Shown here: piece after piece, positions 23,427 through 32,295 of the stretch
How the letters are laid out: each line of letters starts with the position of its first letter
How positions within the stretch are numbered: position 1 is the stretch's first letter
Origin: an uncultured Bacteroidota bacterium
Lineage (GTDB): Bacteria > Bacteroidota > Bacteroidia > Chitinophagales > Chitinophagaceae
Length of the DNA: 49,179 bases
Direction of reading: 5' to 3'
Assembly (NCBI GenBank): GCA_903853805.1
Contig: CAINUN010000008.1
Location: 1-49,179, forward strand
The notes under the pieces: model-generated
What the model saw: only the letters and a program-made list of their open reading frames with translations
Database searches by the model: none
What the model was told of the DNA's origin: nothing
Program-made: the position numbers and the translations under genes

Positions 23427-24032
23427 ATGGCACGTTATACAGGTCCTAAAAACAGAATTTGCCGCATTTTTGGTGAGCCTATTCTTGGTTCTGGAAAAAA
23501 TCTTGGCAAAAATAGCAACCCTCCTGGCATGCACGGAGGCACAAAGAGACGTAAAACTCAATCTGAATATGCTATTCAGTTAAAAGAAAAGCAAAAGGCT
23601 AAGTACACTTATGGTGTTCTAGAAAGACAATTCCGCAACACTTATGTTGAAGCATCTCGTTTGAAAGGTGCATCTGGTGAGAATCTTATTAAATTGTTGG
23701 AGGCACGTTTAGATAATGCAGTTTACCGTCTTGGTATCGCACCTACACGTCCTGCTGCTCGTCAGTTAGTTTCTCATAAACACATCATGGTTAACGGTGA
23801 AATTGTCAATATCCCTTCTTATACAATGAAAGCAGGTGATGTAATTGAACTGAAACCAAAAAGTAAAGTAAATCCAACTGTTATCAGTATGGTTCGAGGA
23901 AAAAATCCAAAAATCAACTGGATGGATTGGAATGAAAAAGAATTCAAAGGTATCTACATCACTCACCCTGAACGTGAGAATGTTCCTGAAAATATCAAGG
24001 AACAATTGATTGTGGAATTGTATTCTAAGTAA
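23427..24032 (+). CDS. rpsD: Ribosomal protein uS4
   Basis: This 201-residue protein is a primary 16S rRNA binder and 30S assembly initiator, and in other bacteria a translational repressor of its own mRNA. The sequence begins ARYTGPKNRICRIFGEP. The S4 RNA-binding domain contains RLDNAVYRLGIAPTRPAARQ, then LVSHKHIMVNGEIVNIPSY. The four-Cys zinc site of some S4 proteins is absent. Its 122-nt leader carries the pseudoknot candidate. Confidence 0.97.
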   Translation: MARYTGPKNRICRIFGEPILGSGKNLGKNSNPPGMHGGTKRRKTQSEYAIQLKEKQKAKYTYGVLERQFRNTYVEASRLKGASGENLIKLLEARLDNAVYRLGIAPTRPAARQLVSHKHIMVNGEIVNIPSYTMKAGDVIELKPKSKVNPTVISMVRGKNPKINWMDWNEKEFKGIYITHPERENVPENIKEQLIVELYSK

Positions 24033-24122
24033 TATATTTTATTGCAACAACGCCTCTTTTTTTAAGGGGCTTTGCTGTTTAAAGACAACTAGTTCTTGAT
24101 TGTATTTGAAGCGTGAATTTGT

Positions 24123-24148
24123 GGGTGGGGAAGAGAACCCCGAACCCC
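24123..24148 (+). promoter_or_regulatory. GC-rich hairpin in the rpoA leader
   Basis: GGG (24123-24125) and GGGG (24127-24130) pair with CCCC (24138-24141) and CCC (24145-24147). The loop is AAGAGAA and there are small bulges. A second hairpin follows, GAGC (24178-24181) with GCTC (24186-24189). The 199-nt gap is unusually long for this operon, and no T tract follows either hairpin. Confidence 0.5.
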
Positions 24149-24231
24149 AAAGTGAGCCGAAAAACAATTGAAAAATCGAGCAAAAGCTCAATTCATTTTT
24201 AACGTTAAACAAAAAGAAAAAACTTCTCAAC

Positions 24232-25230
24232 ATGGCAATTCTTAATTTTCAAAAGCCTGACAAAATTGTTCTTCAAAAAGCAACCGAGTTCGAAGCTCAG
24301 TTAGAGTTTCGTCCGTTAGAGCCGGGATATGGTGTAACTATTGGCAACTCACTTCGTCGTGTGTTGTTGAACTCTCTTGAGGGTTATGCAATTACAGCTA
24401 TACGCATTCAAGGTGCCGACCATGAATTTGCAACTATAAAAGGAGTACTTGAGGATGTAACTGAAATCATCCTTAATCTGAAACAAGTGCGTTTCAAAAA
24501 AGCAATAGAGCATGAAATTTCTAGCGATCGTGTGGAACTTACTATCAAAGGTCAGGAGGTTTTTAATGCTGGAATGATTGGCGATATGTTGCCTAATTTT
24601 CAGGTTATGAATCCTGATTTGGTTATTTGTAACATGGATCCATCTACAGCTTTTCATATTGAATTGTATATTGGTAAAGGTCGTGGCTATGTTCCAGCTG
24701 AAGATAATCGTCCGAAAGAAGGAGCGCCGCTTGGAATTATTTCAATCGATTCTATTTTTACTCCAATTAAGAACGTAAAATATAGCATTGAAAATACGCG
24801 CGTGGAACAACGTACTGACTTTGAAAAGTTGATTATGGAAGTTGTTACCGACGGAACAATTCATCCAGAAGATGCAGTAAAAGAAGCAAGCCGAATCCTT
24901 ATTCAGCATTTGATGATTATTACGGATGAAAATATCAGTTTCGATACCAAACGCGAAGAGAAGGAAAGTGTCGTTGATGAAGAAACATTGCAACTTCGTA
25001 AAGTACTTCAAACACCATTGGAAGACCTTGAACTTTCTGTTCGTGCTTTCAATTGTTTGAAAGCTGCCAAGATCAATTCTTTAAGCGAGTTGGTTCAATA
25101 TACACAAGAAGAGTTGATGAAGTTCCGCAACTTTGGACAGAAGTCATTGTCTGAAATTGAACAAGTACTAGGCGAAAGAGGTCTTCACTTTGGAATGGAT
25201 ATCAGCAAAGTGTTGAAAAGTGATAGTTAA
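24232..25230 (+). CDS. rpoA: RNA polymerase subunit alpha
   Basis: The 332-residue protein dimerises to start RNA polymerase assembly. The N-terminal domain shows GYGVTIGNSLRRVLLNSLEG, then AITAIRIQGADHEFATIKGV. The C-terminal domain, about residues 260-325, contains DLELSVRAFNCLKAAKINSL and RNFGQKSLSEIEQVLGERGL, the DNA and activator-contacting fold. Length and domain order are normal. It sits between rpsD and rplQ as in most bacteria. Confidence 0.98.
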   Translation: MAILNFQKPDKIVLQKATEFEAQLEFRPLEPGYGVTIGNSLRRVLLNSLEGYAITAIRIQGADHEFATIKGVLEDVTEIILNLKQVRFKKAIEHEISSDRVELTIKGQEVFNAGMIGDMLPNFQVMNPDLVICNMDPSTAFHIELYIGKGRGYVPAEDNRPKEGAPLGIISIDSIFTPIKNVKYSIENTRVEQRTDFEKLIMEVVTDGTIHPEDAVKEASRILIQHLMIITDENISFDTKREEKESVVDEETLQLRKVLQTPLEDLELSVRAFNCLKAAKINSLSELVQYTQEELMKFRNFGQKSLSEIEQVLGERGLHFGMDISKVLKSDS

Positions 25231-25248
25231 AAACAAATTCAAAAATGA

Positions 25249-25349
25249 AAATTCCAAAATGATTTTGTTGGAATTTATTCATTGAAATTTGGAATTATAA
25301 TTAAATATTTATTCACCGAGTACCTCCCATTCCTTGACACGGTGTGAGG
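25249..25349 (+). promoter_or_regulatory. Structured rplQ leader
   Basis: AAATTCCAA (25249-25257) pairs with TTGGAATTT (25268-25276). A second competing TTGGAATT occurs at 25289-25296. Further down, CACCG (25314-25318) pairs with CGGTG (25340-25344), and CCTC (25323-25326) pairs with GAGG (25346-25349). The last two interleave as a small pseudoknot. The 3' arm lies about 22 nt before the rplQ ATG. Confidence 0.45.
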
Positions 25350-25371
25350 GAAATTTTTAAAACTAATAGTC

Positions 25372-25890
25372 ATGCGTCACGGAGACAAAGTTAATAATTT
25401 AGGTCGTACAGCTTCACACAGAAAAGCGCTCCTATCAAATCTTGCTTGCCAACTAATTGAGCACAAGCGTATAGTAACTACACTTGCCAAAGCAAAGAGC
25501 CTTCGCATTTATGCAGAGCCGTTGATTACTCGTTCGAAGGTTGATAATACACATAACCGTCGCGTGGTGTTCGCTTATCTTCAAGACAAGGAAGCTATTA
25601 AAGAGCTTTATGGAGTAATTGGCGATAAAGTAGCAAATCGTCCAGGCGGTTACACACGCATTATCAAGTTAGCGCCTCGTAGGGGTGATGCTGCTGAAAT
25701 GGCAATGATTGAGTTGGTTGATTTCAACGAAATCTATGGCAAGGATGCAAAAGATGCTGCTGCAAAGAAAACACGTCGTAGTCGAAGAGCAAGTGCGCCT
25801 AAAAAAGAAGCTGATACTACAGCCTCTGTAGCTGAATTGTCAGCTGAAGAAGCGCCAACACAAGAAAATAATACCGAAGAAAACGCTTAA
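25372..25890 (+). CDS. rplQ: Ribosomal protein bL17
   Basis: This 50S protein lies near the peptide exit tunnel. The conserved core, residues 1-125, starts [20 protein letters not shown] and contains [20 protein letters not shown], then [20 protein letters not shown]. The full product is 172 residues because of a 45-residue low-complexity tail rich in Ala, Glu and Lys. Such tails are common in Bacteroidota bL17. It is the last gene of the operon and precedes a strong terminator. Confidence 0.97.
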   Translation: MRHGDKVNNLGRTASHRKALLSNLACQLIEHKRIVTTLAKAKSLRIYAEPLITRSKVDNTHNRRVVFAYLQDKEAIKELYGVIGDKVANRPGGYTRIIKLAPRRGDAAEMAMIELVDFNEIYGKDAKDAAAKKTRRSRRASAPKKEADTTASVAELSAEEAPTQENNTEENA

Positions 25891-25909
25891 TTTCTCTTTA
25901 AGCATATTG

Positions 25910-25938
25910 AATAGCCACTTCGAAACGAAGTGGCTATT
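25910..25938 (+). terminator. Terminator of the infA-rplQ operon
   Basis: A perfect 13-bp stem, AATAGCCACTTCG (25910-25922) with CGAAGTGGCTATT (25926-25938), has an AAA loop and a following T run. Confidence 0.93.
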
Positions 25939-26024
25939 TTTTTGTCAAAAAATCCGAATATTATCGATTAAGAAGGTATGGAAGATTAGTTGAAAAACAA
26001 AAATTCTATAAATTTTCTTGCTGT

Positions 26025-26032
26025 TATCTTTG
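26025..26032 (+). promoter_or_regulatory. -7 box of the alpha/beta hydrolase gene, 5 nt from its ATG
   Basis: TATCTTTG followed by CC matches TAnnTTTG exactly. With the ATG at 26038 the transcript would be leaderless or nearly so. Confidence 0.5.
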
Positions 26033-26037
26033 CCAGA

Positions 26038-26901
26038 ATGATTCAAAATTTATGCTATCAATTTTCTACAAAGAATATTCAACTTTCTGGAGGAGAAAAC
26101 ATCTTCTATATTGATGAAGGGGTGGGGCTGAAAACCCTTTTATTTGTTCATGGTTTAGCAAACAATGCGCTTTCTTGGCAACAGAATATTGTGCACTTGC
26201 GCAAGAAGTTTCGTTGTATTGCAATTGACCTTCCTGGAAATGGTTTATCAACTGTTAGGGAAGTAAATTTCAGCATGAAATATTTCAGTACTGTAATAAT
26301 TGAGCTTATTGAAAATTTACAACTAAAGGAGGTGATTTTGTGTGGACATTCGATGGGTGGTCAAATAGTGCTCAACACTGCATTAATGTTTCCTGAAAAG
26401 TTTAAACAACTAATATTATGTGCTTCTGCAGGTTTAGAATATTTTTCCCCATTTGAAATCACTATTTACAAATCAGGAATCAACTTTCTTGATTTTTTTT
26501 CAACCGAAGAAAATAGTTTGACTAAACTTATTCGAAGTAGTTTTCATCACAATACACATCAGGCTGATGAAATGATTGAAGACCTCATTGAATTGATGCA
26601 CCGACAACCAACAGGTCAATATCGGAAAATGGTTGAAAGTTGTATCGATGCAATGTTGAAAGAGCCTGTTTATGAAAGATTGAGCGAAATAAAACAACAA
26701 GTCCTCGTTATTTTTGGAGAGAGAGATGTCTTAATTCCTAATCGTTTTTTGCACCCTGTTACTACCCGGCAATTTGTAGAAAAAGAAGTAAGAAAAATAC
26801 ATCAACATCATTTACAATTATTTGCAAGTGCTGGACATTTTATTCATTGGGAAAAGGCTAATGAGGTAAATGATTTGATTGAGAATTGGGTTGATTCTTG
26901 A
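26038..26901 (+). CDS. Alpha/beta hydrolase
   Basis: From ATG 26038 the product is 287 residues. An in-frame TTG at 25990 would place the promoter box inside the gene, so the ATG is preferred. The fold is clear: the oxyanion-hole strand LLFVHGLANNALSW, the nucleophile elbow GHSMGG with Ser105, the acid Asp230 in FGERDVLIPN and His267 in ASAGHFIHWEK. The cap region lies at about 130-215. It belongs to the broad hydrolase/esterase group and its substrate is unknown. It converges with batE, the two stop codons being only 1 nt apart with no terminator between. Confidence 0.88.
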   Translation: MIQNLCYQFSTKNIQLSGGENIFYIDEGVGLKTLLFVHGLANNALSWQQNIVHLRKKFRCIAIDLPGNGLSTVREVNFSMKYFSTVIIELIENLQLKEVILCGHSMGGQIVLNTALMFPEKFKQLILCASAGLEYFSPFEITIYKSGINFLDFFSTEENSLTKLIRSSFHHNTHQADEMIEDLIELMHRQPTGQYRKMVESCIDAMLKEPVYERLSEIKQQVLVIFGERDVLIPNRFLHPVTTRQFVEKEVRKIHQHHLQLFASAGHFIHWEKANEVNDLIENWVDS

Positions 26902-26902
26902 G

Positions 26903-27649
26903 TCAAATCCTTTCCACTTGAACTTTGTTTATCCAGCCTTTTCTGCCATCTGGCAACACTATTTGTAGGTTGTCTTTTTGTTCATCTTCGATAATTACTG
27001 TCGTGCCTTCTGGTATGTAGCTGATTGATTTGCCGTTAGAAACGTCAAGAGATACAGGGGCATCATGCTTCATCACTACTGCTGTGTTATGTTCTGATTT
27101 TCTGTGTGCAGAGGTGAATGCAAATAATAGAAACAAGCAACAAAACAAGAAGCCTGTTAATGAAATTTTGGAGCTATTGAAATTGATTTTTCCAAGTCGT
27201 TGCATAGTAACAATTCCTAGGGAGGAAAGAAAAAATAATAAACTCAAAGCTGCCCAGAAACCTGAAAATGTTGCCTTAGTAATTCCTTTCCACCACAGGA
27301 TGAAAAAAATATCGCCTGAGCTTGGGATACGATTTGGAATGCGGCTCATGGTAAGTTCCAAATTATCTTTAGCTTCTTGAAATGAGGGTTGAATTCTTAT
27401 TGCACGTTGGTAATTCAATACAGCTTCACCAATTTTATTAAGTTTATAATAAACATTGCCAAGGTTGAAATAAAGGGAAGCATCGTTAGGTTTTGAAGAT
27501 GCTATTTGTTCGTATAAAATTGCAGCTTGATCGTAGTTGTTTTGTTTGAAAAGATTGTTTGCTTCTTGCCACAAATTACTTTTTCTATTGCCAGCAAATG
27601 CAACATTTGTCATGAAAAAACTTAAAAGAAAAACTACAAATATTTTCAT
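26903..27649 (-). CDS. batE: BatE-like TPR and SH3 protein
   Basis: The 248-residue protein has a signal peptide (1-19). TPR units follow at about 28-95: EANNLFKQNNYDQAAILYEQ, then DASLYFNLGNVYYKLNKIGE and VLNYQRAIRIQPSFQEAKDN. Two hydrophobic helices lie near 130-150 and 163-182. A bacterial SH3-like domain at the end has SYIPEGTTVIIEDEQKDN and RKGWINKVQVERI. This is the layout of BatE from the Bacteroides aerotolerance locus. It starts 3 nt after batD and is surely co-transcribed. Confidence 0.85.
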   Translation of the reverse strand: MKIFVVFLLSFFMTNVAFAGNRKSNLWQEANNLFKQNNYDQAAILYEQIASSKPNDASLYFNLGNVYYKLNKIGEAVLNYQRAIRIQPSFQEAKDNLELTMSRIPNRIPSSGDIFFILWWKGITKATFSGFWAALSLLFFLSSLGIVTMQRLGKINFNSSKISLTGFLFCCLFLLFAFTSAHRKSEHNTAVVMKHDAPVSLDVSNGKSISYIPEGTTVIIEDEQKDNLQIVLPDGRKGWINKVQVERI

Positions 27650-27652
27650 GGT

Positions 27653-29662
27653 CTAAACAGTTTCTTCTAGTTTGCTGATGATGTCCACAGCTTCTGTGAA
27701 AGTGTGTTTCATTTCACTGCTTGATGTTGGTGCATATAATGCTGTTTCACAAGCAGCGATTGTCTGTGTTAATTTTTGTTGCAAATCAAGAGGCACATTT
27801 TTCAACTTCAATACATCAAATGCTTTCTCTTTGGATAATGATGCTAATGGAATGTTGAGTTTGTCACTAAGGTAAAGCCACAATGCTTTTGAAATCTCTT
27901 CATAGAAAGCTTGTTTGGCTTGTTGTTGTAATGATTTTTCCGCAGTTTTTAAACGTTTCAGAGCAACTTTATTAGCGCGGCGATTCCGCATTTTTACAGC
28001 ATCTTTTGAAAGTTCATCTTCACGCTTTTTATAGAAAGTTAAACCTATGAAAGCAAAGAGTGGCAAAACATATGATGTCCAATATCCAATAGTGTAGAAT
28101 AGTGGTTTACTTTCAGGATTAAGTTGTACTAATGGTTTAGTGACGATAGGATGTATATCAGCAATAATTTGCTTTTTTGTAACTGCTTGATTGTAATGTT
28201 TTCCTTTCTCCACATGAATTTTTACGGGCGTAGTTGCCAATGAAACATAACTGCTAGTTTGTGGATTGTAATAGGAAAAAGGAATAGCAGGAATTTCATA
28301 ATCACCAGGAATATTTGGTGTGATGGAGTACGTGATTATTTTTGAGCCACTGATAGTTGTAGTTCTCCCTGTAATAGTGTCAATAATTTGAGGGTCGTAT
28401 GTATTTAACCCGTTCGGCAAATTGAGATTGGGTGCTTCAATCAATTTCAAATTGCCACTTCCTGTGATGTTGAATGTGTAAGTAATGGCATCGTCAGTAG
28501 TGACATTTGTTTTGTCCACTTTCCCTGAAATTGTGAACTGACCAACAGCATTGCCAAAGTCTTTTGGTTTCTTTGTGTTTGATAATGGAAGTACATTAAT
28601 TTTGATTGCTTCGCTTTTCAGTTTTACAGGAACATCCCTATAAGCAAGTGAAGAAAAAGCATCATCATTAAAGAAAGGATCGCTCATCATCAAACTGCCG
28701 AGTTGTTGAAAAACTGGATCATCAAACATATCAGCAAATGGATTTCTTTGCCTTGTTTTTGAAATTATTCTTGCTGTTCCTTCTGCTTCTGCAGGGTCTA
28801 AAAAAAGAGTTCCTTCTTGTTGTGCAAATAGCGCAGATTTTTTCAACAAAAATACTTGATATTTCTTACCGTTCTCTATTTCTTCTGTAGGTGCAATATT
28901 TCCTTTGGGTCTTTCAAAATCTTGAGTCCAAAATCCATTTAACGAAGGAAGTTTTGAAATGTTCACGTTCATTGGTATGCGAGCATACAACTTATAGCTT
29001 GCCGTGATTTGTTCGCCGATATGAACTTTGTTTTTGTCTACAGTAACACGAATAAATAGATCCTTACCAACGTCTGTTTTTATTTCTTCTTCAGGAATAG
29101 ATTGTTGCTTTTGATTGGGTTGCGCAGATTGAGGTTGCATCTGCCTTTGCATCATGGCTTGGCGTTGACGCATCATGGATACAAAAGGATCATCAAAAGG
29201 ATCTAAAGGTTGTTGGGTTTGTTGGCGTTGACGAGCCAATGACCCACTTACTACCTCAATATTTAAACCGTTTGATTGATAGGTATGTCCGTCTGCATCT
29301 TTCACTTGAGCAGGTGGTACAACAAGAGCACCTGTATGTTTGGGTTGAAGGATATAAGAGTAAGTGATGCTTTGTGTTTGCACTACTTTATTGCCGATTA
29401 CAGAAATGTTACTACTCTGTTGGCTGAAAGGGCTGCCTGCTACTACATCAAAATCCTTAAAAGAAGGTTGAATAAACGATCGCATATTCTGCACGTTTTG
29501 AATTGTATAATCAACCTGAACTTGGTCTTTATCGCCTATTCTATTTGCACTAGCATTTGCAGAAAAAACTGCGGTTTGGGCTTGTGTCAAAAAACTAAAG
29601 CCAAGCAAGACTGATAGAATTACCAGTCCTATTCGCTGCATATTTTGAAAGAAGCATTTCAT
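27653..29662 (-). CDS. batD: BatD family protein
   Basis: The 669-residue protein begins with a signal peptide; starts at 29662 and 29641 are both possible. The N-terminal half has the BatD pattern: NRIGDKDQVQVDYTIQNVQN, then FKDFDVVAGSPFSQQSSNIS and SYILQPKHTGALVVPPAQVK. A Gln-rich linker lies near 150-190. Further Ig-like segments include ISGKVDKTNVTTDDAITYTF. A transmembrane helix lies near 533-553, followed by a cytoplasmic domain of about 110 residues. In Bacteroidota BatD is encoded with MoxR ATPase and VWA proteins (BatA, BatB); none of those are adjacent here. Confidence 0.9.
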   Translation of the reverse strand: MKCFFQNMQRIGLVILSVLLGFSFLTQAQTAVFSANASANRIGDKDQVQVDYTIQNVQNMRSFIQPSFKDFDVVAGSPFSQQSSNISVIGNKVVQTQSITYSYILQPKHTGALVVPPAQVKDADGHTYQSNGLNIEVVSGSLARQRQQTQQPLDPFDDPFVSMMRQRQAMMQRQMQPQSAQPNQKQQSIPEEEIKTDVGKDLFIRVTVDKNKVHIGEQITASYKLYARIPMNVNISKLPSLNGFWTQDFERPKGNIAPTEEIENGKKYQVFLLKKSALFAQQEGTLFLDPAEAEGTARIISKTRQRNPFADMFDDPVFQQLGSLMMSDPFFNDDAFSSLAYRDVPVKLKSEAIKINVLPLSNTKKPKDFGNAVGQFTISGKVDKTNVTTDDAITYTFNITGSGNLKLIEAPNLNLPNGLNTYDPQIIDTITGRTTTISGSKIITYSITPNIPGDYEIPAIPFSYYNPQTSSYVSLATTPVKIHVEKGKHYNQAVTKKQIIADIHPIVTKPLVQLNPESKPLFYTIGYWTSYVLPLFAFIGLTFYKKREDELSKDAVKMRNRRANKVALKRLKTAEKSLQQQAKQAFYEEISKALWLYLSDKLNIPLASLSKEKAFDVLKLKNVPLDLQQKLTQTIAACETALYAPTSSSEMKHTFTEAVDIISKLEETV

Positions 29663-29673
29663 AAGGAGGGTTA

Positions 29674-29681
29674 CAAAAATA
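29674..29681 (-). promoter_or_regulatory. -7 box for batDE
   Basis: On the minus strand it reads TATTTTTG, an exact TAnnTTTG match, 11 nt before the ATG at 29662. If this is the promoter, the next start at 29641 gives a more usual leader. Confidence 0.4.
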
Positions 29682-29739
29682 ATTGCACCCAGATAGCAAT
29701 AGACGGGGGTAGGTTTAAAGTTTAGTTAAATGATATAGG

Positions 29740-30444
29740 CTAAATATCGCCTTCTAATGGACGCATGACTACAGATTCAACATTCGCCTGATGAGATAAC
29801 TGTGTACATGTCCAAACCATTTCTGCAAGATCTTCTGCTTTCATCAAGCGGTTTTCATTCTGATTACTTCCTATCCATGAACGGCTCCATGTAGCACCAG
29901 GCATAAAGGAGGTAACTTTGATATTCTGAACCATTAACTCATTTCTAAGATTTTCAGAGAACCCTAGAAGTGCATATTTTGTAATACTGTAAGCCCCACC
30001 ATTATCATAAGCTTTCATACTAGCAACTGAGCACATATTGAAGATGTGACCACTTTTATTAGCTGTCATTTTAGGTAATAATAAACGAGTGAGATGATAA
30101 GCGCTATACACATTTACTGTCATTAAATATTCCAATTGATTTTCGGGTTCGTCAGTAATATTTCCTGGTACAAAAATGCCAGCATTATTCACCAAGACAT
30201 CAATATCAGAGAATGTTTTCATCACAAAATCGGAAAATGTTTTCACTTCTTCTTTCTTTGAAAAATCTGCTTTAAAGCAATAAGAATTTACATCAGGGAA
30301 TTGCAACTTCCATTCTTTGTTTAGTGCATTTAATTCGGTTTGATTTCTTGCACAGATGGCTACATTCCAACCTTTAGATAAAAATTTTTGAGCGATTGCT
30401 TTACCAATTCCATGAGTGGCACCTGTAATGACTGCGTTGGGCAT
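29740..30444 (-). CDS. Short-chain dehydrogenase/reductase
   Basis: The 234-residue NAD(P)-dependent enzyme has the cofactor motif VITGATHGIGKAIAQKF at about 5-21 (TGxxxGIG). It also has NNAGIF near 87, the catalytic Ser in FNMCSVASMKAY, and the YSITK pair (YxxxK). The C-terminus contains SFMPGATWSRSW. This closely resembles the general classical SDR group; the substrate is not predictable. It is divergent from fumC with 115 bp between, a region that holds a Fur-box-like dyad. Confidence 0.9.
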   Translation of the reverse strand: MPNAVITGATHGIGKAIAQKFLSKGWNVAICARNQTELNALNKEWKLQFPDVNSYCFKADFSKKEEVKTFSDFVMKTFSDIDVLVNNAGIFVPGNITDEPENQLEYLMTVNVYSAYHLTRLLLPKMTANKSGHIFNMCSVASMKAYDNGGAYSITKYALLGFSENLRNELMVQNIKVTSFMPGATWSRSWIGSNQNENRLMKAEDLAEMVWTCTQLSHQANVESVVMRPLEGDI

Positions 30445-30494
30445 AATTCAATTTCTAACAACAAAGGAAATGTTTTTCATCAAAGAATAGTAAT

Positions 30495-30513
30495 GCTGAT
30501 GATTATCATTCAA
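30495..30513. promoter_or_regulatory. Fur-box-like dyad upstream of fumC
   Basis: Read on the minus strand, the site contains AATGATAATCAT, identical to the core of the classical 19-bp Fur box, with 14 of 19 positions matching overall by hand comparison. It lies where the -33 element of the fumC promoter is expected. Confidence 0.5.
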
Positions 30514-30531
30514 TACCTTCGTTTCAGTTTT

Positions 30532-30539
30532 TATTTTTG
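30532..30539 (+). promoter_or_regulatory. -7 box for fumC
   Basis: TATTTTTG matches TAnnTTTG exactly, 20 nt before the ATG at 30560. A second near match, TACCTTCG, lies at 30514-30521. Confidence 0.5.
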
Positions 30540-30559
30540 CGTTTCAAAAAATACTTTTT

Positions 30560-31963
30560 ATGGATTTCAGAATTGAAAAAGATACCATGGGCGAAGTGAA
30601 AGTGCCTATTAATGCCATTTTTGGTGCTCAAACTCAACGTTCTGTCGAGAACTTTAAAATTGCTCAAGACATCAACAAGATGCCTAAGGAAATTATTCGC
30701 GCTTTTGCTTTTCTTAAAAAGGCAGCTGCGTTAACTAATAATGAATTAGGGGTTTTAGCAGAAGATAAAACCAATTTAATTGCACAAGTTTGTGATGAAA
30801 TTTTAGAAGGAAAATTGGATGCTGAATTTCCTTTAGTTGTTTGGCAAACAGGTTCTGGCACACAGTCAAATATGAATGTGAATGAAGTGGTGGCTTATCG
30901 CGCACATTTAATTCATGGTGGTCAATTAACAGACAAAGAAAAGTTTGTTCATCCGAATGATGATGTGAATAAATCTCAGTCGTCTAACGATACTTTCCCA
31001 ACAGCTATGCACATTGCGGCATACAAAATGTTAGTTGACATTACCATTCCTGGAATCAAAAAACTACGCGATACTTTAGCTGCTAAGTCGAAAGAGTATA
31101 TGAACGTGGTGAAAATAGGACGTACACATTTCATGGATGCCACACCACTTACTCTTGGACAGGAATTGAGTGGTTATGTTTCTCAACTCGATCATGGACT
31201 TCGAGCAATCAACAACACCCTTGCACATTTAAGTGAATTGGCCCTTGGAGGAACTGCAGTAGGCACTGGGATTAATACGCCTAAAGGTTATTCTGTTAAA
31301 GTTGCTGAGAATATTGCATCGCTTACAGGGATTCCATTTATTACTGCTGAAAATAAATTTGAAAGTCTTGCCGCACATGATGCAATTGTCGAAACACATG
31401 GTGCTTTGAAAACCGTTGCAGTTAGCTTAATGAAAATTGCAAACGATATTAGAATGTTAAGTTCCGGCCCTCGTTCTGGAATTGGTGAGTTATTTATCCC
31501 AGATAATGAACCAGGCTCTTCTATTATGCCTGGAAAAGTTAATCCAACACAATGTGAAGCTTTGACGATGATTGCAGCACAAGTGATGGGAAATGATGTT
31601 GCAATTAATATTGGCGGTTCGAATGGACATTTTGAATTGAACGTGTTTAAGCCAATGATGATTTACAACTTCCTACATAGTGCTCGTTTGATTGGTGAAG
31701 GATGTGTAAGTTTTAATGACAAGTGTGCAGTGGGGATTGAGCCAATTCAAAAGAATATCAATCAGCACCTCAATAATTCATTAATGTTGGTAACTTCATT
31801 GAACACGAAGATTGGTTACTATAAAGCAGCTGAAATTGCTCAAACTGCACATAAAAAAGGACTGACACTCAAAGAAACTGCTGTGGAATTGGGATATGTT
31901 ACCCCTGAGCAATTTGACGAGTGGGTAATTCCATCTTCAATGGTAGGAGAATTGCCTAAGTAG
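30560..31963 (+). CDS. fumC: Class II fumarate hydratase
   Basis: FumC hydrates fumarate to malate in the TCA cycle without an iron-sulfur cluster. The 467 residues contain [13 protein letters not shown] near the start, then [31 protein letters not shown] and [18 protein letters not shown]. The superfamily signature [16 protein letters not shown] and [15 protein letters not shown] follow. All catalytic segments are present and the length is standard. It is single-gene by position, with its own promoter and terminator. Confidence 0.97.
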   Translation: MDFRIEKDTMGEVKVPINAIFGAQTQRSVENFKIAQDINKMPKEIIRAFAFLKKAAALTNNELGVLAEDKTNLIAQVCDEILEGKLDAEFPLVVWQTGSGTQSNMNVNEVVAYRAHLIHGGQLTDKEKFVHPNDDVNKSQSSNDTFPTAMHIAAYKMLVDITIPGIKKLRDTLAAKSKEYMNVVKIGRTHFMDATPLTLGQELSGYVSQLDHGLRAINNTLAHLSELALGGTAVGTGINTPKGYSVKVAENIASLTGIPFITAENKFESLAAHDAIVETHGALKTVAVSLMKIANDIRMLSSGPRSGIGELFIPDNEPGSSIMPGKVNPTQCEALTMIAAQVMGNDVAINIGGSNGHFELNVFKPMMIYNFLHSARLIGEGCVSFNDKCAVGIEPIQKNINQHLNNSLMLVTSLNTKIGYYKAAEIAQTAHKKGLTLKETAVELGYVTPEQFDEWVIPSSMVGELPK

Positions 31964-31984
31964 TTTTACTTGTTTAGCTATACT

Positions 31985-32014
31985 AAAAGACACTCAATTT
32001 ATTGAGTGTCTTTT
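31985..32014 (+). terminator. Terminator of fumC
   Basis: A perfect 13-bp stem, AAAAGACACTCAA (31985-31997) with TTGAGTGTCTTTT (32002-32014), has a 4-nt loop and a following T run. Confidence 0.92.
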
Positions 32015-32295
32015 TTTGTTGTTTGAAAATCAATACGTTGCGTCGGTTTAAAATTATGTTAAAAAAAAGTTGCGCATTTTAATTTCAGTATATCAAAAGA
32101 AATAAAAAATAACAAAAGGATTAAAATCTCCATAAGTGTTAAATTTATAGAACGTTATATATGCTATAAATATAGTATCAGTGTAAAGTTATTTTAATGT
32201 ACAATATGTAAAGTGCTTGATAACAATAATTTTTTAAAAATGGATTGGATAAATAAGACCTCGTAGTTATCTTTGAGGACAAAATCTTTTTAAAC
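32015..32295 (+). promoter_or_regulatory. AT-rich promoter region of the giant repeat protein
   Basis: The 332-bp gap after fumC holds no gene. TATCTTTG at 32268-32275 matches TAnnTTTG exactly. A TTG at 32245-32247 sits 20 bp upstream as the -33 element. The ATG is at 32296, giving a leader of about 15 nt. The rest is very AT-rich with no clear dyad. Confidence 0.55.
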
